This document shows positions 1 through 11,400 of a DNA stretch of 64,000 bases, piece by piece. Position 1 is the first letter of the stretch; each line of letters starts with the position of its first letter. Made by a program: the position numbers and the translations under genes. The notes under the pieces are model-generated. The model had not been told where the DNA came from and ran no database searches. It worked only from the letters and a program-made list of their open reading frames with translations. The DNA is from Thunnus maccoyii. Taxonomy: Eukaryota > Chordata > Actinopteri > Scombriformes > Scombridae. The stretch spans positions 22,497,001-22,561,000 of the forward strand of contig NC_056539.1 of assembly GCF_910596095.1 (NCBI RefSeq). Reading direction: 5' to 3'.

Positions 1-2413
1 ATTTTTGTTTTTCTGTTTACGAGTTGGCACAGTATCTCAGAATAAGAATCTCTCAACGACATTCAGGCTATGGGTAAAGGAACAAGGAACAGGATCCAGT
101 TAGAGATCCAAGTATTTCTTTACATTCACAAAGTGTGTTTTTTAAAATATTTTACCATTTGCTTTTGAGTTATGACGTTAACTGCATGGAGGACTCAGAC
201 ACATCAAAATACTGTAAAATTTGTCACAGTAGGTACAAACAACTACCACGGCTTGAGGCTGAAGCTAATGCAGAACTACCTTAAAGTGCAATGACACTGA
301 CGGTCACTAGATGTTGGCTCCCTCTACTAAGTGTACTGGAGGTCATTTTGGAAATTACTGCTCTGTTAGTAACATTTCTGAAGAGACAGTGACACTTGCT
401 CGCTGCTCTCCCAGCTCTGGTGTTGTGTCGAAGTTGTTGCCTTAACCTGCACCAACCCTTATCCCCAACCTCAACCAGTTATCTCTGCTATCCCTATACC
501 TAACAACAAATTAAGCCCAAACTCAAACCATGGAGGCGGCGCTAAGGGAAACACAATTCTAACAGGAAGGGAAAACTATTCGAGGGAACAGATTTCGAGA
601 CTAGACTCACACTGAGTCGCACTATTGTCACAACATTTCTGTATATTTAATGTTACTTGATTATGATACCTGCCGTATTAGTACAATTTAGCTAAAGTAG
701 CTAATGTTAGCCCACTTAAGCTAGCGTTCGCTGCAGTCCGAGGTAGTGCTGCATGTTTCCAGAGCATGGAAGGCAACACCCTGCACTCCTTATTTGAAAG
801 GTCCTGGCTCCAAACGAAAAAGATGTTGCTGACAATGACCGACTCTGAGCTTCAAACTGGCTCCAGCGTAAACCAACGTGTGACATCAGACCTCGCTACG
901 CCCATCTTTGTATACAGTTTATGTGTTGTGCATGCCAGCTCACTGTCACACTGTATTGACTTACTGGGACACTTGAATACAATGGAGCCATTGTTAGTAA
1001 GACGTGTTTTTCCTGGTATGGCGAGTCAAAATTAAGTGAAAAAGACCAATAAATTATCAAATAAGGAGGCTTGTGTAGCCTTGGCAGAGGTCTGTGCTCT
1101 CTGAGAGTCTTCTAGTTTTACCTACAGTATGTGAATCGAATCATTTCTCATGTTTTTATCTTTTGAAACTCACTGCATTGCTGTGTTCTGTCTTTCTTTT
1201 GCCAAGAAGAAAAAAAATAACTTGGCTTTCTAGCTTTCTAGTGAGCCTGGAAACCCTCTGCCCCCTGATACGCTCCACTACAGTCTGCCAGACCTCTTTT
1301 GATCAGAGCTCTTCCCTGTTTCATGTGTCAGCCTCTGCAATGCATCAGTACTTTGAAATTCTGGTCAGTTTCTTTGTGTGGCAGTCTTTCATTTCTTATA
1401 ATAATAACAGCCTGTCTTTTCTCTGTCGTGAGCTGACACTTAACTGCTGTGATGCAGAGTTTCTTGAAGTTAGACATTTGATAATCCCTTTTTGCAGTGA
1501 ACATTTCTGTCATGAATTTTTTGTCAATAGTTTTTTATTCTTAAAAGAAAAAGAAAAGGTCTTTGGGAGAGTATCAGAAAAGCTCATTTTCCTCTCAGCG
1601 CCTGGAGGGGTGTATCCCTGTCTGATTTGAGACAGGTGTCTACATGTCATGGGCAGACAGCATATTATTAGCAGTGGCAGTGATGAGTAAGGACCAGAGT
1701 ATTTGCAGCTATGTTTACATGCTGTCTAATGTGCTGCAGCTGAGCACCTAATTACCTATCTAGCCAGCAAACTGACGTTATCAGTGCATTTTTCCCCCGT
1801 TGAATGTTTGTTTGTTTAGTGACTCGTTCAACAAGTTGAGGTGCAGGACAAGACGTGTTTTCATGTTTATAAGTTAGATAAGAAGGAAAGTTTAGCAGGA
1901 AAGCTAATGTGGGTTGTTGTTCAGAGTCTGTGGCTCTTGTGTTGTGTAGCAGGATGCTACCAGGCTCAGTGTGACCGTCTGCTCTGCCTGTGACTGAACT
2001 CCACGTTATCACTATTATATAGCATCATATAGTGCATATCATCTCATGCGACAGTTATTCAAAAGGTCACACAGTGTGTAGCGTGAGTTGAACCCCCTCG
2101 GTCTGTAATGATTAACTATCACAGCAGCGGTGTCCTTGTCTTAAACAGTTCAATCAACCATCATAAAGTAAGGTGTCTTGTGATGCTGTCGACGTGGTGA
2201 CGCACAGCCGATAGACTTGTTAAGACCGACGCTGATAAGGCATGCAAAGAATTGGAGCAACGTCCAAGAGCTTCACTGTGAAACAAGAAATCTACTGAGG
2301 GGAAATGTGAGAGAAAATTGTTGCCCAACTTCTCTCAAACACACACACAAAACTCTGTGAATTATTACATTATTAATTTATATATGTGTTACCGCCAGTC
2401 TTTTTGATATGAT
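1..2413. other. No gene recognised
   Basis: AT-rich DNA with teleost-repeat-like phrases around 690-730 (multiple GCTA/TTAGC words). The longest frame (1094-1630, plus) opens with GTG, has no domain and no coding character, so it is not called. Confidence 0.4.
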
Positions 2414-2860
2414 ATTAAAGGAACAATTGGACGGTTTGTAAAATATGCTTATTCACTTTCTTGCCAAGAGTTAGATGAGAAAGAAGTCTTGTCATCACTG
2501 TGAGGTCTTCGGGCAACCAGCTGAGTCTCAAAAAAGTTGACCAATTGGCTAGTACATAACCTCCTGTAAAAACCACAACTCTCATTTTTACACTTAAGTT
2601 CTTGTATGGATTAAAACAACGAGATATAACTTGTTCGTTAGTGAGCTTCAGAGGTGTTGGTAGGTGGATTTGTTACCTTTGGACAGAGTCAGGCTAGCTG
2701 TTTCCAACTGCTTCCAGTCTTTGTGTTAAGCTAAGCTAACTGTCTCCTGGCAATAGCGTTATATTTACCGTACAGATATGAGAGTGGCATCAATCTTCTC
2801 ATCTAACTGTCTGCCATAAAGCTAATAAGCGTCTTTCCCAAAATATCAAACTATTGCTTG
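2414..2860. mobile_element. Teleost MITE-like interspersed repeat
   Basis: A stretch whose internal phrases (TAAGCTAAGCTAACTGTCTC, ATTTACCGTACAGATATGAG, GTGGCATCAATCTTCTCATC) recur widely in percomorph genomes. The ends (ATTAAAGGAACAATTGGACG and TCAAACTATTGCTTGAA) are roughly inverted. It is non-coding. The family is recognised from memory, without a search. Confidence 0.65.
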
Positions 2861-3252
2861 AACATTTCAAACAGTTATTTCTGTAACCTTTAGCTAATGC
2901 ACTCATTTAAATTTCTAAACTGCATAAACAGAATTTGAACTGAACTCAAACCTCATACAGGTGCAGCTTTATCTTACTGGTGAGGTTGTGTACAGGAAAA
3001 GCTCCATGAAAAAGAAAACTTTGTGTGTACAAGTTTAAGATTAAATCATTTTAAGACTATACGGAGAATGTCTGACCTTCAGTGTGACCAGATATCTTTG
3101 TATTTTATGTCTTCGTTATACAGGAAGGTGCTGTACTAAACCCACACCTTCCAGCTCATACTGAGTGACTGAGTGATACTTGCTACGGTAAGTAGCCAAA
3201 CTCATGCAAACAGAGGATAAAGTGCCTTCAGTTTAATTGGATGATAATTACT

Positions 3253-3285
<33 letters not shown>

Positions 3286-5380
3286 TTACTGTACTTGCAA
3301 CCTGAGTACTGCAAAGAATTTTGTAAATGCAATAGCTATGACAATATTTTTTGCAACTGGACAGCATTAAAACACAACCAACCCGCAAAACTGGCAATCA
3401 CACTTCCACAGAAATAATGCAGCTACTATCATATATTTCAAAACTGAAATATAGAGTCTGCATTTCAGTCACTTGTCAATAGAAGCCTAGTTTCCTTTTC
3501 AAAGTCTCCTCCTCTCACCAGTGATTTCTTAAGAAGTGATGAGACAATTGCATATTTTCTGACAAATTACAAGTGATTAATGCAGACAGACAAAAGCAGA
3601 TTTAGGTCTTGACTCTGCAAATGTTTGCAGCTTAAACAGCTTCAGATGATGAAGAACGATAAGAGCAGGAGGAGACGACTCAGTGCAGGAGCAGTACGCC
3701 ATCTAATGGACCCACACAGTACTTTCATACTTAGTTTATGTGTTTCTTGTGAATTGATGACACTGATAGATTCCCAAAGTTTCTGAGTCAGAGAAACAGG
3801 TTTGACAACACAGCTTTTTCTGCTAGAGGCTCTCTGCAGGATTATGTAACTGTGCTGTAGCTGTATGTAGAAGTCAACACAGCAGGTACAAGTTAACAGT
3901 CTGCCAGTTTTATGTATCTCACCAAATTACATTATGAACTCCAGTTTTGGTGATTTTCCTGTTGGATCTCCAGGTAAAGAGATGACACAATCACAGCTAG
4001 TCTGACAAAAACTCTTCAAAACTCAAAAATTCTGATCGTTAAAGCTAAAAGGGTTTTAGGGTAGAAATATGTTATGATATTTATCAAAGAATCAAAAAAG
4101 TCATTCCTATTTTATGAATCCAAACCTTTTCCAAAAAAAAGACTATTTGTTACTCATTTAGACACGAGAACAGGTGACTACAGTAGATCAGTGTAAGTAA
4201 CTTAAAAATGAAACAATTATAGAGAAATGATCGACAATCATACTGAATTATAACCCAGACCTTCAGTTTTTACTGTCTATAAAGTGACTGGTTTGAATCT
4301 GCAGACTAGAAGACTGAAGTTATGCTCTCTCCATTTAACAAATGCGTTTGAGCAAAGCAAAGAGGGGCACTTAAACTCAGAGAAAATGAAACATAAAATT
4401 TAAAGCAAACTCAAAACAAATCCCGGTCAAGAGTTCAACAGGAAGAAAACAGAGTGGAGTCTGCACACTGGAATATAAATTTACTGACAGATGTGACGCA
4501 GTATTCCTCTTCTCATTCTGAAAATGTTGTGCGTGTGTGCGAGAGAAAGGGGGTCAGGCAGAAAACAAAGATAAAAGCAAACAAAAGAAATGATAAACAT
4601 TGTTGATGACTGTTAAGACAAATCCTCGACTCTTCCCCTGAAAATACACAAAAGAAAAGAAAGAGAAAGAAGGAAGAAACGGGATTAGACCATGTCAAAC
4701 TGTGCAGAGACCGTCTCTATCTGTGTGGGGGGGGGTGTAGGAGACAGAATAAAGGAAGCAGATATGGAGGAAGGAAGGAGATAAAGACAGGAGGAGGGAT
4801 CGGATAAATATTTTGGGGAAATACATTCCATGTTGGTTTGCTCATGAAGCTGAATTACAAACAGCTTTACAGATACACTGCTGCTTACATTACAAAACAA
4901 TACAGACTGGAAACCACTCATTCTCCCACTGAGTACACACAGCTTTACTCTTATGCTAAACACTATTGAGGGTATAATACAGATAGGTGACTCATTGAAT
5001 ACTATGAGGAACTTCCGAGCAAGTCCTTACAGGAGCACTACAGGAAAAATGATTTCGTATTACAGAAAAAATGCTGTAAAGCAACACTAACAGACTATTA
5101 AATCTAATGATTACATTAATTGTGATATAAAGATCCATGTTGAGTGTCAAATACTTGCTTTATGTCCTTAAATTAATACTGTAGGGATAATACAAGACTT
5201 ACTTAGTGAAATCAGTGATTTTTCTTTTTCTTCACCAACATTTCCAGGAGAAAAAAAAAAACTTTAACCCGCACACAGAAACTTTCTCAAGGGAAAGCTG
5301 TACAGTGTAAAGACATCCACGGTCTCATTAAGCGCATCTGCCGGTGTATCACAATGTTTAAGTCTGCTGAATAAGTCTTT
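2861..5380. other. Non-coding stretch, no gene recognised
   Basis: AT-rich, with a CA microsatellite at 3258-3285 and a purine-rich tract near 4640-4800 (AAAGA/GGAAG words). No exon with a convincing domain was seen on either strand. It could be intron or 3' flank of a gene whose promoter is the island at 5.4-5.7 kb. Confidence 0.35.
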
Positions 5381-5720
5381 AAAGACTTCACTCACCGGAG
5401 GGGCCGTCGATCCTTTCTCGAGGCTTTTCTTTCAAGAAAAATGCCGCTGAACCGGTCAGTCAGGTAACACTACGGCGGTTATCGCTGTTTTCCATTTTTT
5501 ATTGCTGCAGGTGAGTTACTTTAGGTTAGACTTCAAACTCTGCAACATGCAGCGCTGCATGGCTCCGCCGTAACTGTGACGTTTGCGAACGGGTCACATG
5601 ATAGGAAGTGTAGCTCCGGGACGTAAACAACTCCCGCCGGCCACGAGGTCCGCTGCTCCAGCTGCGTCTTTACTGCCAAACATTGACCTGGCTGCTGTCA
5701 CAGGGAGAAGAAGGACACGA
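5381..5720. promoter_or_regulatory. CpG-rich promoter-like island
   Basis: CpG density rises sharply against AT-rich flanks. It contains an ETS-like GGAAGTG, a TCACATGA E-box, and donor-like sites on both strands: CTGCAG|GTGAGT on plus at 5511, CTCCG|GTGAGT on minus with the exon end at 5396. This looks like a housekeeping transcription start and non-coding first exon. The direction is not settled, and no downstream coding exon was recognised either way. Confidence 0.45.
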
Positions 5721-5914
5721 CACCTCACAGACACTCAGTCCCGCTGATTGTTTGTTTGTTTATGTGTAATTTATTTACTCATTTAGGTCAAATAGGTTTG
5801 TGAATCTGTTGTTTATTTTGTTGTATGTTGACCTTCTCGCTGCTATTTATGGACTTGCTCAATGAGTCTATCTATCTATCTACTTAAGTAAACGTGCCAA
5901 TACAATAACATGAA

Positions 5915-6130
5915 ATTACTCCATCATTAAGTCCTGCATATAGCATTTTAAGTAAAAGTTTTCACTAAAGTATTGTATCAGCAAAATGTATTTAAAGTGT
6001 CAAAAGTGAAAGTACTTATTATAAAGGGCAGCCCTTTCCAGAATGTTGTATTATTGCAACATATTATAATACTGGATTAGTATTAATTATATGTGTTAAT
6101 GTGTAAGCAGCATTTAATCAGGAAGCCTCT
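5915..6130. repeat. Interspersed repeat fragment (AAGTACTT / AAGTAAAA-rich)
   Basis: Phrases such as AGTAAAAGTTTTCACTAAAG and GTGTAAGCAGCATTTAATC resemble the hAT-type repeats at 26.9-29.1 kb and other teleost copies. The borders are approximate. Confidence 0.4.
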
Positions 6131-6221
6131 AGAGATACATTATCTCTTTGACCAGAGAGACCTGATCAAGATAGTGTAGAGTAACAAACAAAGAGACATA
6201 CAAAAAAATTACCATATAGTT

Positions 6222-6445
6222 GGGGCTGCAGCTAATGATTACTTTCATTATAGACTAATCTGTTGATTATTGATTCTTGATTATTCGTTTGGTCTGTAAA
6301 ATGTTAGAAAATGGTGTAAAATGTTGATCGCTGCTTCCCAGAGTCCAAGGTGACGTCCTCAAATGTCTTCTTTTGTCCCGACTAACAGTCCACAACCCAG
6401 AGATGTTCAGTTTATTACCATAGAAGAAGACTAAAGAGTTTTCCA
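6222..6445. mobile_element. hAT-type MITE, copy A (truncated)
   Basis: It starts GGGGCTGCAGCTAATGATTA and continues with GGTCTGTAAAATGTTAGAAA, matching the intact copy at 30553-30821. The right end is lost. Confidence 0.6.
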
Positions 6446-8435
6446 GTCTTCACTGGAATATCAGATTATTTTAAGTGCCTTAGTACTGAGGTTACATTCA
6501 GGCCAAAGTCAGTGCAGCCAGACCACACACTCATCCAGTCCATGTCGTACTGGCTCTGACCTTTTTGGGTAATCCTCACCATCAAACCGTGTCTCTGGAG
6601 CCTGAGTCATCTAACGTGCTAAACTGTGTGACAAGACATCAGACAGCAGTTTTGGGTGTGTGCTGGGTGGTTTCCCGATTACTGGCTGGTTTAAAGGTCG
6701 GCATAACATTAAGATGAGTAAATGATGACAGCAATGAAGATATGGGAAAAAATAAAATACAATAAATTCAATACAATATTTTGGGGAAATCTTAATTTTA
6801 TTGTATTTAAAACATTTAAACAATTATGCACTTTACGTCAGTCAGAAGTTGTTTAATTCACACAGAAGAGGTCATATGATGATCATCCAGATTTTTTAAA
6901 CCATGAATGAACAAAATAAAAAGGGGCAACAAAAGTGACTTTACATTGTCCACTGAGTGTAAACACATTGGACTGTAGCAAAATTACTTTGCCAATATAA
7001 TATCAATGTTATCTAGTCAGAATATCCTTGATTAGCAGTCAGCTGTGTGTCTTTCAGTTATTGGATCAATTGGAGATGTTGGATGACCGGGGTTTGATGG
7101 AGTTCATGTTGAAATAAATGGACCAGAGCAGCTTTATCACATCATAGGGAAGACTTGTGTGTCAAAACTGTACAGAGTGAAAACTACGTGGACTCTGCTA
7201 TGATTAAAATGTGGTGAACTGCAATGATTTCTCAGGTTTCTGCCGACTATAGTGTCAGGTCTGCAAACATTTATAAAAGGCAGATTTCATTGGCTGAGAT
7301 TAAATACCTCAGAGGAGCTAAAAAAGCAGAGAAGGAAAACTGGCAAAATATGAGTTTTTTTTTTTTTCAAAAGGTCGAGTCTGACGAGTTTTAACCTGCA
7401 AGGCAAATACGACCATTTAAAACTGTACCTCACTCGTTGGCTTTAATAATAGCAGTATGTCTAAATCCTCCATATATAACCCTTCTCCACTTTTTATCTC
7501 TTTCCTTTGTTACATGGCTGTTTAATATTTCTTGGCGAGAACAACTCTATGAACATTTGTTTTTGTCTCTTTCCACTGAAATTAAACTCAAATAATGAGA
7601 CTGTTTCTGCCTCTGAAAACTGTTTGTAGAACTAAATCTGTTGAAGTCTCGAGCCGGCAACAAGCAGTGGAAGAAGAGCCAGCCTGTCCAACTATCTGCT
7701 CATCAAAACTTCAATCATATTGATTATGAACTTAAAATAAAGACAGGTTTTTTTCATTTTCAAGAGTTCAGTCTATAGACTTCGTTTTTTTACAGTACAT
7801 TCCTTCTATTTGCTTCTTGATGTGTTTCTTTAGTTTTTTAATTTAGCAAATCCAGCTTGTGTTGCCAAGGAAGACGTTATTAATACGTCATATTCCACAT
7901 ATACTTGTACTTTCCGATTAAAGTTGTTTCTTTGTGCAACAGATAACATTAATTTTACATACAGATCTGCAAGTATGCTTACTATACATCCATTACATAT
8001 ATACATACTATACTCTTGTCAGTAATATCACTTGTTTGAGTGCAATCATGAATTTTAAAGTGCTTATGAGGACATTCAGGACATCTGGTCGATTTGGGAA
8101 ACGTGACATTTATATTTTTACCTTTTAAGCATCAGGCTCAAAAGAAACTTTAGAGGACAAGTTAGTGCAAAAGTTGATTGAGCTTTAGAGCCTTAATCAG
8201 CAAAATTACAAGCAGCCAACTAAGCAGGTCAAAGGTCAAAGCAGAGGCAGAAATATCCCACTGTCACTGAAAAGGGACGATAGAGGTGCTAAATGAAGAA
8301 GTAAGAATCTGAAAGGGGAAACAAGAACTTTTCTTCTCCTGTGTTTGACGTTGGAGTCACTGCTGGTTTTTTATCCACAAGGGTCAGAGTTGTGCAGCCG
8401 ACTGGACTCCTCCTGGACTCATGAAGTCCCCTCTG
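6446..8435. other. 3' flank / possible long 3' UTR of the mucin-like gene
   Basis: AT-rich, without coding exons. Minus-strand poly(A)-like hexamers occur (ATTAAA at 7842-7837; AATAAA near 6800), so a 3' UTR of 0.6-1.6 kb is possible. Nothing else was recognised. Confidence 0.3.
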
Positions 8436-8480
8436 TCACTTTGAGTAGTGAGCAAACGGAGACTCTTCATTCATTTTGCC
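8436..8480 (-). CDS. Mucin-like gene, exon 4 (14-codon last coding exon)
   Basis: After a pyrimidine-rich acceptor (TCTCTCCAG), 14 codons GKMNEESPFAHYSK run in phase with exon 3 and end at TGA (8438-8436). It is too short to find by frame length alone. It is supported by phase, splice signal and a sensible cytosolic tail. The 3' UTR continues to lower coordinates; an ATTAAA on the minus strand at 7842-7837 is one possible poly(A) signal. Confidence 0.65.
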   Translation of the reverse strand, partial: GKMNEESPFAHYSK

Positions 8481-11400
8481 CTGGAGAGATAAAAAGAACA
8501 ACAAAAGTGATAAAAGACACAAAAAAGTAATTTATTATACAATGCCTGTCTTTGCAGAGAGTCAGATGCTGCAATGGCACATTTACAGCAAGAATGTATT
8601 TAATGTTTTTATTTGATTTCATCCGTTCTCTATTAAGGGTAACAGGAAGCGTAAGTCTTTGCCATCATACATTAGACAAATTTGATTAAATTTAACATTA
8701 AGAACCAACAACAAACAAACTGAGAGAAACTGCTGGAAGAGACAAAAAATGTGTTTACGGCTTTCAAATGTCAACTTGTTGAATGTTAAAATGGTGACCA
8801 GAAGACAAATTTGATTCTTGTTGCAGCAGCGACACAAGCAGGGAAAATGAAATATTTCACAAGATACACAAAATAAAACTACCTTAGCTTTTTGTTTGTT
8901 TTGTAGGACACAAATCATTTTTATTTGCTTTCATTTTTTAAAATACCCCCCCCCCCCCCCTCTCTCCGTACTTACTCAGAAAGAAAACTAACTTAACAAC
9001 TTAACCACAATAACTCACCAACAAACACAAACATCGGCTGTAACATGCACTTTTTCCGGTCTCATCACCCACCACCAAACAAAACCTTATTATCAGACCT
9101 GCTCTAATATTCCAGTCCCTCACCCGTGTTTTTAAATGCAATTGTTCTGTAATTTATGAAACCTGCGAGTTATCTGCTCATCATCACCTGCTCAGTTTGC
9201 AAAATCTGCTGTTAGTACCCACATATTGTTGGCATGTACTGTGCATGCTGCAGTGTACTGCATGTCCATATGTAGAACGCTCTGTTGTAATATCTTAAAG
9301 CTTTTTACAGCAGCTACAGCCGTGCATGCAGCAATAAAGATTTATAGATAGCTGGTGACTGTAGTAATATTCTATATCATCATTTTTTGACACGTTGGAG
9401 CCCTGATGGTTGATTATACTGTCACCTGATAGGACACCTGAGGACTCCAGGACACTAATGGACTGCTAATAATGAGCATTCATTTCTGAAGAAAGTGCTT
9501 AGTCACAACACTCTCACCACACCACACTCTGTCCTACTTCTGAGACTTCTTCTCACACTGAGAATCCAGTCAGGCTTCCTGTTTACGTAAAAGAATGAGC
9601 AGCAAACCACTGCCTTCAGTGCTGAAGGGAAGTGACACATGACGGTTGTGTGTGTGTGTTTTAAATGCCAGCCTTCATCCACTGCCATGCTTGAAAGTTC
9701 AATTCCCTGTGAAGCTCATCAGGTAGAGCAAGAGTCACAGTTTGGTCAGATTTTATTATATTCTGCTGTGGATACATCACAGTCCCCAGTCCAGTGTCGG
9801 CCTCTGCTGGTGGGAATATCATGGATAAAATCACACACAAGACAGTACTAAAGATCACTAGACTCTTGTTATATCATTGATTATTGTGAACTTCAATTTT
9901 TTTGTATCTACAAACTCTGATCCTGGTCCTTAGTCTCGTTGTGTCCTTGGTGTTCATCACTGTAGGAGCTGATATGTGAAGCTAAATGTGGTTGCAATTG
10001 CAGGAAATCTTCAAGCGTTCCGGCAGTTTATACAAAATTCTACAAAAATGTGGCAAACAATTATAGAAAAATTGCATGACATACAAAAAAATAACACAAA
10101 ACAAATCAGTAACTTTTTTCTGTCTCCTCCTATATTTATATAGTGGAATATTTTTTCATAATTTACAGTTGAAAAAACTCCTTATTTATCTTCACTAACC
10201 CTTTATGCAGCCCCTCAGTTCAGCCTCTGTTTGTAAAGCTCCTGACTCTTTAAGGCCCCCCTGCCAATGTTCTGATTGGCCAGCTTGGCAGCTTCTGCCG
10301 ACTGTGGAGGCTACGTCAACAAACCATGAAACAAACTAAAGTAGTAGGATTTGACCACTTTTTCTCATTCTTTAATTGAAATGTCAACTTCTCAAATACA
10401 TTGTTACATGTTTGAGGCGGAATCTGATCTGAAATATGAGAGTGGACGATGCAAACAACATATGGACAAACTTTAGCAACAACCTTAGCAACCAAGGCTA
10501 CGCAACGGACAGCCATTTATGAGCATGCATGACGAGCCGACTTCAGCTCATCGACAAGGTAGAAAAAAACCTGTTGCACACGAAGTGTTCAGGGCAGGTT
10601 GAAGCCCTGGCTTTTGACTCACAGGGAGCATTTCTACATACGTTAACAACAAGTTTTGGAACTTTGACCACAGATTTAACATTGATATCTAAAATCATAA
10701 CAGCATATAAATAACAGAAAACCAGAAAGAGCATAATATGTCCCTTGTAAAGTCTAGAAATGGGCATGGTGTGTGAGGCACTCTGGGTAAAAATATCAGC
10801 TTCATGTTTTCTAGCTCACCATCGGCACATCTTCAAGCCTCTCGAAGTTGGACCTCCGTGATTGGGTACATTTCACCATGGCCACCACCAGCACAAGGAC
10901 GAGAACGATGCAGAAGATGCAGATGACGGCCACGAGGCCGGGATTTTCCACCAAGTCGCCTTTTTCCCACTCATGTGGAAGAGCTGAGGGTGACACAAAC
11001 AAAAACTTTACCTTCCTACATAATCAACAAACTGGATAAACTACATTTTGCCTTTCAGAAAAGATCAGTCTTGCAGAAGAAAGAAGGTGCAACTCTAAGT
11101 TTTCTTGCTGGAGGAACTCAAAAAAGTGAAAAGTATATTACAACCAAGGGGAAATTTACACAATTGACACAGCAGTTTGTTTCAGCTGAATATTTTGTTG
11201 CTATAGCAACCTCCTCTGGCATAATTTCATAGCAGTTGCTGTTTAACTGTTAGCTTACATCTCATCAGATCTGTGACCATCTTTTATACTAACATGCCCT
11301 TGTTGGAGCATTGTCTGTTTATTATCTTCTTGTTTTAGCTGTTAAGTGATTGTTTGTGTGTGTATTGTCATGCTGCCTCATCAACACTTCAGCAGTAAAA

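Noticed and set aside
766-1035. Open frame of 89 codons on plus beginning MEGNTLHSLF
   Set aside because: It has an ATG but no recognisable domain and no supporting promoter or splice sites. The text resembles repeat-derived sequence.
1094-1630. Open frame of 178 codons on plus
   Set aside because: It begins with GTG, has no domain or coding composition, no splice context and lies in AT-rich DNA.
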